Positions 47,854 to 59,600 of a stretch of DNA of 64,000 nucleotides are shown piece after piece. Source of the stretch: Tetraselmis striata (taxonomy: Eukaryota > Chlorophyta > Chlorodendrophyceae > Chlorodendrales > Chlorodendraceae); contig VCJN01002598.1 of NCBI GenBank assembly GCA_006384855.1, forward strand, positions 33,065-97,064, written 5' to 3'. Each line of letters begins with the position of its first letter. Within the stretch, counting starts at the first letter, position 1. The position numbers were made by a program, and so were the translations under genes. The notes beneath the pieces were generated by a model. It was not told the origin of the DNA, ran no database searches, and was given only the letters and a program-made list of their open reading frames with translations.

Positions 47854-48642
47854 TTGTTCCGGCATCCAAGCCAGCCCACTCACTGTGGGTGGGGCGCATG
47901 ATGGGGGCATGTAACGTGCCCTTTCACGCAAGCTCCCAGGCGCGAGGATCCCTTGGATAGGTCTCCACGTCGCGCGGACCCCGTCATCATTTTGGCTTTT
48001 TTTCCCTTGGATGATGGGTGACAAGTGTTCCAACATGCGCGCAGCCATGTGTAGCAGTGGCGACATTGTTGTCGAGGGGGCCAGCCCGCGCTTAGCTTAC
48101 GGTGCGGGCGGTGAAAACATGCACCTATGGAATCGAAGGCACTCTATGTGTGCTATTTCTACCCAGCGAGGCGCGGCCAACGGCGCGTATCTTGCAGCTT
48201 GGAAAATTGTGGGATGATTGGCCCCATCACGACGACGGGATTACTGGCACACTCATCGCATGGAAATGCCATGCATTGCATTGGTAGCGTTCATGGATTG
48301 GGCTCAAGCTCGGTCGTCTTACAGCGCATGCATACGTTCACCCACCACCGGCAGCGCGCAGTCATATGCGACGGATGGTAGCTACGCCGCCAACAAGTTG
48401 CCCCCTATTCATCGCCCGTTGTTTCTGTGGTTTAAGCCATGTGCCAAACAGTGCCATTGCCGAAGAACAATTCTAGGGTGCGATAACCGGGAGAAGCGGC
48501 TGCCCCCTTGGCGTAGCAGGCTTGCATACACTGGATTACAAGGCTCCATGGCCCCGTGGCCCCATGGCTTGGGCACCAAGGCGAGGATACGCGCGGATTT
48601 CTATGTGCAAAGACTTATGTGGACTGGTGTAATACTCGTAGT

Positions 48643-48722
48643 CGCACGCACACGCACACGCACACGCACACGCACACGCACACGCACACGCACACGCACA
48701 CGCACACGCACACGCACACACA
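48643..48722. repeat. (CACACG)n repeat
   Basis: About thirteen hexamer units. The Thr-His and Arg-Thr proteins read from it are artefacts. Confidence 0.95.
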
Positions 48723-49319
48723 CTACTCCCTCCCTCCCGCCCGCCACCCAGCACCTGCTCGGCGCCCACGCCCACGCCCACAAATATATATACATATATA
48801 TACATTTCAGCACTTCTTGCAATAGGGCATATGTGTAATATAGCAATAATGTTATTCACTTGATGTAGGCTCGGCAACTGCCGTGTGTTCAATTAATTTT
48901 GTTCCCGTTTGTACTACTTACTGGTCACATACACTGCGTGCCCTGTTATTCCGCATCCCCTCTCGCGTGTGGAATGCAAGCTTTGCGTCGCCCTGCGCGC
49001 AATGTTCCCGACATGTTGGACGCAATAATGCGCGTACATATCACACATATGCAGTTAAAGACTTCAGCACAGCAACACGGGCAGCAAAGCAATGTGCGGC
49101 ACACTGTAATTGGGGGTCTGCGCTACGCGGGTAGTCGCTGCAACTTCGTTTGTCTCCACCGGGACAGAGTCCCGCGCGCACTATATACTAATTATACGCT
49201 GCGATATACTGTACACGCGGTGGTAAGATAAGGATATATTCAAAAGTGAGTAAACTGCTGATACGATATCCGGATTATGGTCTCGTTCCTGATGATAATA
49301 ACGCGTAGTAATCGTAAAC

Positions 49320-49606
49320 GTAATCTTATCGCTGTGCATCGGTACGCATTTCTGTATCGCTGACTAATTCTAAACAATGCAAGTGAACTTTTCCTGAGTA
49401 ATGGGCAAAACAAACTCAAACAACTTTCTAGTGCTATCCGAAATCGATTTGCAATACAAGCAAGATGTATCTGTCACTTTTCTTTCGAGAAAAGCAAAAT
49501 CATCGTTGCATATTCTATTCGATTCTACTGTATTCTAATTCTAGTCTAATCGATTCTATTCTAATTGCCGATCTTCCATTCGAACTAATAGACTGCTTAG
49601 TTATAG
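49320..49606 (-). repeat. dispersed AT-rich repeat, copy C
   Basis: Reverse complement matches copies A (14390) and B (18150) in the same order: AGTCTATTAG, GGCAATT, TTTTGCTTTTCTCGAAAG, GTGACAGATACATCTT, TATTGCAAATCGATTT, GCATTGTTTA, AATGCG.ACCGATGCACA and GCGATAAG. Confidence 0.72.
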
Positions 49607-50636
49607 TTATAGCGGAAGACGCGGAGAGCTGCTGCGTGGAGTGATACTACCTCCGCGTAGTTGCATACATCGACTTCCCCTGACACTAAGAACTACTTCT
49701 TGTTATTGAAATTGGCTCCGGTTGTCTACGTATGGAGTCTTAGTATATGCACACCATAGGTACCGCCGGCAGAGCTGGGAACTCGCGGCTGGTGCTTCTG
49801 TCTGCCAAGAAATTCACATCATGAAAAGTCAACATTAGAACGCAGAAGTACGTGTTGGCAATATTTCAAACCAACCCGCAGCAGGTCAGGAAGTTGTTTG
49901 TGCATCATCGCCTGGCATCCAATTCAGGGCACCATTGGCATGAAGGGACGGCATCGTGACACACCTGCTGCCTCTATTCATTTATGCAATCTTAAAGGAG
50001 ATGGGCCCATTTTTACGCCAGCAAGGCAAAAGAGAAAGGGGAAGGCGGGGGGGGGCAAGCTGTGGCAGAGCGGCATGCAGGGCAGCTCCGAGCGCCCAGT
50101 GCGTGTACGAGTGATAGCGGTGCAACGCCACGCCCGCCATTTCCATTGGCACGGCCAGGCGGCGGACGGTCATGCAGGAGTACAAAAAGCTAGCAGGGAC
50201 AATTTATTCAAGGTTGTGCCGCTGATGGAGACAGCAGGGCCGTTTCCGTTTGGGCAGTAGAAAGGGACATGCAGCGCAGGGGAAGAGAGAGAGAGAAGGG
50301 GGGGGGGGGGGGGGGGGGAGAGATGTGCTTGCCACAGAGCCGGGGGCCCCAGTTCACCGGGTCGCAGGGTCAGGCATGGGTGCAGTGGCAGGCAGCGGCT
50401 CTGCCTCCTGTAGGGCTCTTATTGCAGTGACATCCATGGGGAGGCGAGTGTGGGGATGGTCGGAGCCGCTGACCGTCACACAGTGCCTGCTTGCATCGGC
50501 AACGGGATGGCTCCCTGTGCCGGTGAGCTCTGACCGCAACGCGCGGCGCAGCGGTGAGGAAATGGTGACCTGAACGGCCCGAGGTGGGCATCCCACTTCG
50601 AACACCGACCAGGCGGTGTCTGTGTCTTTGTTGTAG

Positions 50637-50641
50637 TTACA
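50637..50641 (-). terminator. TGTAA poly(A) signal candidate for gamma-CA
   Basis: 63 nt after the stop codon at 50704. Confidence 0.6.
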
Positions 50642-50703
50642 AGCAGCTGTAGAGCGGAGCGGGGAAGCGGGCACGGAAGGGGCGTAGGGGGGGGGGGGGG
50701 GGC

Positions 50704-52791
50704 TCAGCCCAGGCGCGGGTCGCTGCCGTCCACGACGCGCACGCGGCCGTCGGGGCCGGTGGTGGTCTCCACGCCGTGCGGCGGCTGGATGCCCAGGTGG
50801 TCGTAGTAGTCGGGGTCGATGCGCATCTCCTCCCGCGCGTCCTCGTCCGCCAGCACCTCCTCAAAGGTCTTGGCGTTCTCGACCAGGTGCGCCGTGCTCA
50901 GCGCGGCCATGTGCTCCGACGCGCGCGTCAGGAAGGCGGCCTCCTCCGCGCTCACCGCGCGCACAAACTTGGCGGGGCTGCCAGCCCAGATCTGGCCGCT
51001 GGGGACCGTCGTGCCGGGCGTCACCAGCGCGCCCGCGCCCACGATGGCGCCCTTCTCAACCTGCCGGAGCCGAAGGGAGGGAAGGGGGGGGGGGGTGTCA
51101 GCGGCGCACATCCCGAGTAGTTGGCATGGCATGGTGCGGTTTCGGGGGGCATCGATGTTACCGCGGTTGTAACCAACAAACCCAATCAAATGGCACCGCG
51201 GCGGGCATCAGCAGTAGTGTATTAACCCAAGACAAGCCCACAGCAACGAGCAGCCTGATCCCCAGCCACAAACCGCCCAGGCGCACAGCTCCTCCACCAA
51301 GGCCATGGTCAAGATATTCTGCACATTGCTAGATGCGCACAATTAGCCGGTTGACCGTGTGAACAGCGGGTGACAAGGAGCCCAAGACACATCCCACCAC
51401 CGCTGACATCGAGTGATGCGAGCAGGGCTAGGGGGTAGCGCCATACTTTCGAGCCCTGGACGCATGGAGTGGGATTGTTGAGCCGATCGCCCAACATCAA
51501 GTGAGCGGGGTTTCCCTCGGAGGAGGGGATGGGGAGGACGGTGAAGGGGGGAGGGGGGGCAGACGCACGGTGACTCCGTCCATCACCACAGCGCCCATGC
51601 CGATGAGGCTGCCGTCCGCAATCTGGCAGGCATGCAGCGTCGCGTTTTGCCCTGTGTACGAAGCGGGAGAGGGTTGAGGTCGAGGTGGGCGGTGGGGCCG
51701 GAAGGGACATCGCGCCTGGTGGGCGGTCAGGTGGCGCAGAGGGGGGCGGGATGGCGGGGGCATGGAGGCATCATTACGCTTGGATGGGGGGGCGGGGGGG
51801 AGGGGCGCACCGACGATGACGTTGTTGCCCACAATGGTGGGGAGCGACTGGCCCTTCGGGTTGTGCTTCGCGACGTGGATGACCACGTTATCCTGGATGC
51901 TCGTCATGGCGCCAATCTTCACCGAGTTGACATCGCCTGTGGCCGCCGGGAGCGGCGCATCAGCAAGGTAGGCATGCCCACAAAGGGAGCCTCGCCGGGA
52001 GAGGGGGGGGGGGGGGGTGGAGAGGGCGCACCCCGGACGGTGGTGCCGTAAAACACGGAAGAGCTAGCGCCGATGGAGACGTCGCCGATGACGCTCGCGT
52101 TGGGTGCGATGAACACGTCGTCGCCCAGCACAGGTGCTTTGGATGCCAGGGCCACCAGCGGCTTCTGCTTCGTGACTGCCGGCCAGATCAGCAGCGACGG
52201 CGATCAGTGGCGTCACCTCAGGCAAGGAGGTACGCCCTGACAGGTGGCCTGTCTTGCACGTCCTTCAGAATCCTGCCCCCCCCCCCCCAACAAGGCCCCG
52301 ACGTCTTCCCAGCCCCGCAGCCCTAACGCTTTGTCAGCCTGCCGCGGTTCCACAGAGGAACATGCTCCACGGACCGAGATCTCCCAAACAGACCAGGCCC
52401 GGCAACAGCGAGCAGCTGGGCAGGCAGCTGGGCGTGGGGCGCCAGCGCGGTGCCGTTGCCCTAAAAACCCTGCTCCATCGTCCCTGTGCCACCTAAGCCC
52501 GCGGCTGCCATCTCCTCGGAACCGCGCCGGTATCGCCGCTGCACGCTCGTGTGGGTGCTTTGCGGCACGCGGAGATGCGGATGGTCGGCGCGAGGGGGTA
52601 TCAGGTGGAAGCGGAGGGGGGCGGGGGGGGGGGGGGGGGGGGGGGGGGGTGGGCGGGGGGTTGAGCGCGCGGCGCGCACCCGCTTCCCTGTACGCCAGGC
52701 TCCCCTGCAGGCCGCATCCAACGCCCTCCAGGATCCCGCCTAGTCCCCGCGCCACCGCGCCCAGGGCGCGTCCGAGCCCCGCGGAGGCCAT
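50704..52791 (-). CDS. gamma-carbonic anhydrase-like mitochondrial complex I subunit
   Basis: Left-handed beta-helix protein. In plants and algae such proteins form a trimeric domain on the matrix side of respiratory complex I. Minus-strand exons 52791-52680, 52175-52032, 51936-51811, 51651-51569 and 51060-50704 join in phase to 273 residues. The N-terminus MASAGLGRALGAVARGLGGI resembles plant gamma-CAs (GRAIxxxGxxxxG). Hexapeptide-repeat core: VFIAPNASVIGDVSIGASSS, YGTTVRGDVNSVKIG, IQDNVVIHVAKH, IVGNNVIVGQNATLHACQI, LIGMGAVVMDGV, VEKGAIVGAGALVTPG and IWAGSPAKFVR. The first zinc His is present (about His106). The second ligand position is Gln129 in GQNATLH, where active forms have GHSAxxH, and the third, His134, is kept. 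It may therefore be catalytically weak or inactive, as in gamma-CAL subunits. A C run follows every donor. Divergent from CNOT3. Confidence 0.94.
52623..52649 (-). repeat. 27-nt C homopolymer (sense strand)
   Basis: In the first gamma-CA intron. The C-rich stretch begins about 20 nt after the donor. Confidence 0.85.
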
Positions 52792-53820
52792 GCTGACTGG
52801 TGAGTAGCTCGAGCGCTCGCTGGACGGTTTATAGGTGGGAGCGGAGGGGAGATCGGAGGGTGGGGTTCCGCTAGATGGGGACACTGTGCTCGGGCGGGGC
52901 ATCATCTGCGACCGGTTCCGCGGCGTGGGCGGCGGCGGGGCGGGCCTCGTGCACCCTACGATGATATACGCTATGGTACCTGTCGTAGGGCATGGACGAT
53001 CGGTATACCAGTAATTATATCCTGCATGATTTAATATGCACCCATACCCGTATCAAAATAAATTCAATACTGACCGTTGTTGGCTGTTACAGGATAACAG
53101 TAGTTCAGAGTATTTCAGTCATCCGACCACATGGTGCTTGGGCGGAAACGCAAGGTTCACCATGGAATTTCCCGCTAATCAAAAAGTACCCAACCGGGAT
53201 AAATCATTTGATAATGACCACATGTTTTAGAAACTACGGTACGATCTGAGTGTCAAAAATGAATTGTTCTGATCTATCGGTATTTTCACGGCTAGGTTGA
53301 TATGATCATCCAGAATGCCGATGAATATGCTGGACGCGCGGTAATTTAATCGAGCTTTAACCCTATGGCCCTGAATCTCTCCACCCTGGCCGCACTAACC
53401 CTACTGGCCCGCCCCCAGGCGGACGCCACAGCCCACGGGCCTCCGCTGCTCACACTAAATATCTCTTCGGACACAAACCCCGCTTTTCCGTTTCCCCGCA
53501 CGCTTGAGAGGCATAGCCCTGTCCACGCATCTGTCATAGCGGCCGGGTTAGCCAGGGTCCCGCCATCAGCTGGGCCTTGTTGGGCTGCGGGCAACGCACT
53601 TCGCGGGCGGTCTCTCTCGGCTCCTCCGCGGGAAGGGACAGCACACCACTGCCGCGCGCAGCAGCCGCCCGACCAACCGGGACAGGCGGCGCAGCCGCAG
53701 GGCGCAGGGCGCAGGCGCAGCACGCAGCGGCGCACCGGCACGCGCACGGCGGCGAGCTCCACGCAGGGAACTCCGCGGGGCGGCTGCTGAGTCGGGGGGT
53801 AACTCCCCTGGGGCGGCGCC
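52792..53820. other. divergent promoter region, gamma-CA/CNOT3
   Basis: About 1 kb between opposite start codons. The central part (52960-53350) is AT-rich, and the part next to CNOT3 is GC-rich and probably 5' UTR. No separate gene is supported. Confidence 0.5.
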
Positions 53821-56800
53821 ATGGGGTCAGCACGCAAGCTGCAGAGCGAGATCGACCGCACCCTGAAAAAGGTGCAGGAGGGGGTGGACCTCTTCGACCA
53901 GATATGGCAAAAGGTGCGCACTTTCCCCATCGCCCTTCCCCTTGCCCACCTTCCATCGACCGCAGCGGTTCCAGGCGGTGCGTGGGGTGCGTGCGGTTCC
54001 CGCAGGGGGGGGAGGGGCGCTGGGCGGTGTGATGCTGGGGGCGGATGGGGATGAAAAAGAGCGAAGTGGAGTGCTGAGAGATGAGGGGGATGGCCCCGGG
54101 GAGGTGGGGGGGGGGGGGGGGGGGCTCAGGTGCTGCATCAAGAACACTGGCAGGCAGGCGTCAGGCATGTATGCGCCTGTGTCCCCACGCCTGCTGACAG
54201 TCCCGTGCCGTCCCGCGGCCCGGCAGGTGTACGACACGGACAATGTGAATCAGAAGGAGAAGTACGAGGCGGACCTCAAGAAGGAGATCAAAAAGCTGCA
54301 GCGGTACCGCGACCAGATCAAGACATGGTGCGCCCCCGGGCCCACACCCCCCTTTGTCCCCCTGCCGCGCCCTCTGCTGCAGGCGGGCAGGCTGCTGACA
54401 GCGCCTCGCCGCCCCTGCCCGCTGTGCGTCCTGCAGGGCCGCCAGCAACGACATAAAGGACAAGCGGCAGCTGCTGGACGCTCGAAAACAGATCGAGCGA
54501 GAAATGGAGCGCTTCAAGGTTGGCCGCCTGGGGGCCCTCTGCCACCCGTCCTTACAGGGGTGCATGCGCTGAGGGGGAAAGGGAGGGAGAGCAATGGATG
54601 GAGGGTGCAGAGGAAGGGGGGGCGCGCTGAGTTGGTCTGTGCGGGCATGGCTAGGTCTGCGAGAAGGAGACAAAAACCAAAGCTTTTTCCAAAGAGGGGC
54701 TGGGGCAGGCGCTCAAGGTGCCCTCCCTCCCCCTCTACCCACCCACCACTCACGCACTCGCACTCACCCGACGTGCTTGTCCCCCCCCTTGCTGAGCCAA
54801 CGATGCCTTCATGCTGCGGTGGGGGCGCGGAGCTAACGCCGTGTTCCCTTTGCCCCGCCCCCGCCTTTCTGCCCGCAGTTGGACCCCAAGGAGAAGGCCA
54901 AGCAGGACATGCGGGACTGGCTGAACAACACGGTGGAGACGCTGTCCACGCAGGTGCGGCTGCACCCCTCCCCGCGCCCCACCCCCCTCTCCCTACCCCA
55001 GCCGGGCCTGCGCCGAGCTGGCGCGCAGTGCTAGTCAGCCCCCCAACACGGCGTGCAGGTGGACGAGTTTGAGTACGAGATGGACGGCATCACCACCAGC
55101 ATGAAGAAGAAGGACAAGGTGGGGCGCGCCCGCCCGCCTGCCTGCATTGCCGGCCTGGATGCGCACCGCACCCACCAGCGGCCCGCCAGCAGGAGCGGAG
55201 TGCTGGCTCAACCCCCCCCCCCCCCCCCCCCCCCCCCCCTTCCTGCCCATATCGCCCAGGCGCCTCCCCGGCTGACGCACCTGGAGGAGAGCGTGACGCG
55301 ACACAAGGAGCACGTGCGGCGGCTCGAGCAGATGCTGCGCCTGCTGGACAACGAAACCATCACGCCCGAGGTGCCCCCCCCCCCAGCCCAACCAGCCCAG
55401 CCTCCCCTCCTGGCTCCCAGACCCTTGCTGCCTACGCCGCCGCTCCTGCGGTTGCGGCTGCCCACGCTTGTGGCCTCCTCAAGGCGGGGCTCGCTGAGCG
55501 GGGGAGTGGTGCGGCTGACCCGGCAGGACGTCGGCGACGTGCGGGACCTGGTGGACGACTACCTGGACCGCAACCAGGACGACTTTGACGACTTTGCCGT
55601 CCCGGACGACCTGTACGACGAGCTGTTGGAGCAGCTGGAGGGCGCCACCTCGCTCGACCCCGTGATTGCGCCGGTAACCCCCCCCCTCCTTCCCCCCTTC
55701 CCCCTTCAGTCTTTGTGCCCCACCCGCGTTGCTGGTCCTGGCTCATGGTCCCTGCCTCCCTTGCCTCCCCAGACGCCTACGATGGAGACCAAGAAAGAGA
55801 AGTCCGATAAGAAGTCCGATAAGGACAAGGAGCGCGAGAAGGACCGGCAGGCGGCGGAGAAGGAGGCGGAGCGGCAGCGGGAGCGTGATCGCGCGGCGGC
55901 GGCGGCGCTCAAGAGTCAGGCAAGCCTCAAGCCCCCCGCCCGCCCGTCCTTCCATGTCTACATGAATGATGCCCCTCAGCCGCTGGCACTGCCTGTGGCG
56001 GGAAACTCTCTCCCTCCTCTCTCTTGTACACGTACGGGTGGGTGGGTGGGTGTGTACATGGCTGAGGACAGCATTGAGACTTGCGGTTGTGGTCCTGTGG
56101 CGGCCATGCATCGGGGAGAGTCTTCGGGCTGAGGGCGGCTAGTCTGCGGGGCCAACGGGTGTACTGCCTCCCGTTCACCCCAACTCTCCAACCCTTCGCC
56201 CCGGGGCGCATAGTCGGGCAGTCCCGGGCTGGCAGTTACTGCCTCAGCCCCTCCCCTCCCACCCCCCCTCGCCCCATCTCCCCCCCCCCCCCCCCCCCCC
56301 CTCCCACCCCTTAAATACAATAAACACCAGCGCTGACAGAGCCGGCCCTGCCTCCGTGAGGGAGGCGTTCCTTGTGTGCTGTCCGGCCACTGTCAGTGCC
56401 TCGTCTGATGGGACTATCTGCCCTCCTCTTCCCCACCCCACTATCATGTGCTTGGGCCCATGTGTGTTTATGTGATCATCAATAATACATATTTTCTGGG
56501 AGAGGGGAGGGGAGGGGAAGGGGGGGGGGGGGGGAGCTCACATGGGAGCGCCTGGAGAGCAGCATGTACCTTGAGTGGCATTACTGCACCACCTCACACG
56601 GCGGCATGCGGAGCCATGCCACGAGCGCCCGTGCAGTCCCCCTTGCAGGTGGATGAGCGCTAACGGGCGTTGGCCCTGTGCGGGTGTCGGCTCGCAGGTC
56701 CGCGGCGCGCCCCCGCCCGCGCCCACGCCGGTGCCCGTTCAGCGCAGCATCTCCAGCCACTCGGACGACAACTCGGAAGACAAGCGGCGGGGCGCAGCGC

Positions 56801-56892
56801 CCGCGCCGCCCGCGCCGATGATGCCCCGGCCGGAGGGCAGCATGCAGCCCCCCGCGCAGGGCGTGCCCCCCGGCATGCCCGTCCCGCCCCCC

Positions 56893-56939
<47 letters not shown>

Positions 56940-58453
56940 GCGCGCTGCCGCCACCGCCGCCGCCGCCAGCATGGCCCCCATGGCGCCCGGCGGCAGCATG
57001 GCGCAGGCCGGCAGCGGGCCGCCCGGCGACATGATGCCCGGCCGCATGTTTGCGGGGCCGGGCGCGCAGGGCATGGGGCAGGGCCCGCGCCCGCAGTCCA
57101 ACTGGATGGGCTTCCCTGGAGGTGCGGCGACCCCCCCCCTCCCTCCCCTTCCCTCCTGGCTCAACTACTTCGCCCTGCGGTTTTGTTCCGGACGACCCAG
57201 ATGTCACGACCGTGCCCAGTCTTTGACCACCTGGAGTCACGCAGCCCCGGGGCTCAGGGCACAAATCCCATATCATAACACGCATGTTCCGACGCAAGAG
57301 ACCGGAAAACAGTTCCATAATGTCCTAGACCCGCGAACCCAGGGAAACGGTACGGTATACATGGGCATACATAGGTATGTTGATAGGTATATATCGATAT
57401 ATATATGTATATAGAGGTATACATAGGTATGGATATGTATATAGCCTTGCGGTCATCGCTCTATAGATTCCTCCCCCCCCCCCCCCACCCCCCGGCCGCG
57501 GTCCGCCCCGCTACCCATTCACATTCGCTCCCATCAAGAGAGAGGGCTATGTAGAAATCCATAGCCCTCTGTTTGGCGGGGCGAGCCTTGGGGTGTCGGC
57601 GCCATTCTGTTGTATCGGGCGGTTGGAAGGAGGGGGGGCAGGGGGGCATGGCAGGCGGGCGCCGCGTTGGTGGGGCTGACCTGGGCGCATGTCTGTGGGT
57701 GCGCGTGTCTGTGGCAGGCGAGGGCGGCGGCTTCCCGCAGCCGGGCGCGGAGGGCCGGCGCGCCGACCAGCCGACCATCCCGCCAGACCAGAAGAAGCGC
57801 TTCCTGTCGCGGCTGCAGCAGATGCAGGCGGGGATGGCGGACCCCGGCCTGAGCGGCGTCAAGGGGCCCCTGGACGGCGGCGAGGAGGGCGGCCCCAAGA
57901 AGGAGGGCCTCCCCAACGGCATGGAGCCCGGCAAGGACGCGGGCGCGGAGTCGCTGCAGGGCGGCGCGGCGCCCATGATGCCGGGCGGCATGCCGCTCGG
58001 CTTCGGCAACGCCAACGCCAACATGCAGCTGCTGTCCGCGTGCGCGCTGCGCTCCATCCCGCACGCCGCCGACTCGGCGTGGAGCGGCCCCTCCGCGCCG
58101 CGCGTGCGCGCGCCTGTGGGCGTCGCGGTGCCGCCGTCGTACCCCACGGTCAAGATGCCGCTGCTGGAGAACCCCGCGCTGTTTGAGAAGCTGGACAGCG
58201 AGGCGCTCTTCTTCGCGTTCTACCACCAGCCTGGGACCTACCAGCAGTACCTCGCGGCGCGTGAGCTCAAGCGCCAGTCCTGGAGGTAACCCCTCCCCCC
58301 CCCCCCCCCTCCCCTCCACCACCACACCACCTCCCACCACCACCAGCGTCAGTCTCTCTTGCTGGGGTCTCATGAAGGTATCGGAGCCCCTGGGGGCTCC
58401 CACCCGCTCTCGGCCGCCAGCAATTTCGCAATGTCCTCTCCCTGTCTCTCCCT

Positions 58454-58496
<43 letters not shown>

Positions 58497-59271
58497 GGCA
58501 CAACGCCTACTCTCTCCACTCTCTCTCTCTTGTCCCATATCTGAACGGTCTCGCCGGAACACCGCAAACCAGCGTGTAAATTTTCATGTTCTCCAATAGT
58601 GCACACAAGAAAGGCGGCAGGACACCACAGAACTGCTGGCTGCCGAGGGGTGGTGGTGTGTGTGTGTGTGTGTGAAGAGGGGGGGGGGGGGCGGGGGGGC
58701 GTAAACGTGCATGCATGCGTGTGTGATTCATTCGTCCAACTTGTGTATGTCATCTTGCCCTTCCGACCTCGCCAACTTTCGGGCACTCCTCTGCAGCTTC
58801 CACAACATTTTCTGCAATTAATCCGTACCACTTTTGTCATCTTTGACCGCTTCCACATGGAGTTCCTGGGGATACGGGTAAATATGCACCGGAGGTGTAG
58901 ACTCCGTTAGGTTATGCTAATACATACTTCGTATCAGCTCTCGCTCAGCCTTTAGTCGTGACATGGTGGATTTGTATAGGGGGACCGTTGGCTACTGTCG
59001 TGCCGTTTGTCCATCCTTTCCTCCCCCGGTGGCGGTGCCATCTGGTGCTGACCTGCTCGCTGCACCGGCACCCAGGTACCACAAGGTGCACGGCGCGTGG
59101 TTCCAGCGCCACGAGGAGCCGACCGCCATCACGGACGAGTTTGAGCAGGGCACGTACGTGTACTTTGACTACAACATCATGCACGACGACCTGCAGAGCG
59201 GCTGGTGCTACCGGCTCAAGCAGGACTTCACCTTCGAGTACGACGCGCTGGAGGACGAGCTGGTGGTGTGA
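53821..59271 (+). CDS. CNOT3: CCR4-NOT complex subunit 3
   Basis: Scaffold subunit of the CCR4-NOT deadenylase, which shortens mRNA poly(A) tails. Exons 53821-53913, 54227-54327, 54437-54518, 54655-54717, 54879-54953, 55059-55118, 55260-55370, 55527-55673, 55773-55919, 56698-57121, 57718-58285 and 59076-59271 join in phase to 688 residues. The N-terminal Not3 coiled-coil domain covers about residues 1-245: [51 protein letters not shown]-like [16 protein letters not shown], and [19 protein letters not shown] Lys/Glu stretch follows, then a Pro/Gln/Met-rich linker with sixteen Gln codons (56893-56940). The C-terminal NOT box runs from [20 protein letters not shown] through [15 protein letters not shown] to [10 protein letters not shown]. 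The intron after 55919 needs a GC donor (CAG/gcaagc). Retention of the last intron gives TAA directly after Trp-Arg and would remove half of the NOT box. Confidence 0.96.
55212..55239 (+). repeat. 28-nt C homopolymer
   Basis: In the CNOT3 intron before the exon at 55260, 20 nt before the acceptor. It could act as an all-C pyrimidine tract. Confidence 0.9.
58444..58494 (+). repeat. (CT)n microsatellite
   Basis: About 50 bp of CT/CCT units in the last CNOT3 intron. Confidence 0.9.
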
Positions 59272-59399
59272 GGCTGAGTCCAGGCCCACGGGCTCCCCCC
59301 CGTTCCCGCCCCTCGGTCCTCCCCTCCCCGCGCGGCTGTGTGTTAGTGCGCGCTGGTGAGGGCCCGCGCCCTGCGTCCGCCTTCTCCCTCTCTAGGCCA

Positions 59400-59404
59400 T
59401 GTAA
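59400..59404 (+). terminator. TGTAA poly(A) signal candidate for CNOT3
   Basis: 129 nt after the CNOT3 stop. Confidence 0.5.
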
Positions 59405-59600
59405 GGCAACCGGGGTGCCCCCCCCCCCCCCCCTTCTGTCCCCGCTCCACCATCCACTATTTTGCAGCATATGCCCCGGCCACTGCCTTATTCCGGGTTG
59501 CTTCCGTCGAGCCCCACCTGTCGTGTTCAGCAGCACGCACCGCGGTGCCTGAGCGGACTAGATACATCACCATTGCCGGGTATCCCAGCCCGCATTGAAG

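Larger units (their letters stand above)
43812..50703. other. gene-poor 6.9-kb region
   Basis: No gene could be supported on either strand. It contains the unresolved DBR1 first exon, a TTCGCGAA-rich cluster, a long (TA)n tract, a foldback element, a C homopolymer, a CACACG repeat and dispersed-repeat copy C. Base composition is more AT-rich than gene regions, fitting mobile-element debris. Confidence 0.55.

Noticed and set aside
48536-48892. Thr-His, Arg-Thr and Cys-Ala repeat proteins
   Set aside because: Translations of the CACACG repeat in non-coding DNA.
53365-53790. 141-codon frame upstream of CNOT3
   Set aside because: No homology pattern. It lies in the likely promoter/5' UTR and has Pro/Ala/Arg content expected of GC-rich DNA.
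56581-57318. 245-codon minus-strand frame opposite CNOT3 exon 10
   Set aside because: Leu-rich antisense of the CAG repeat. The plus frame joins the CNOT3 exons in phase.
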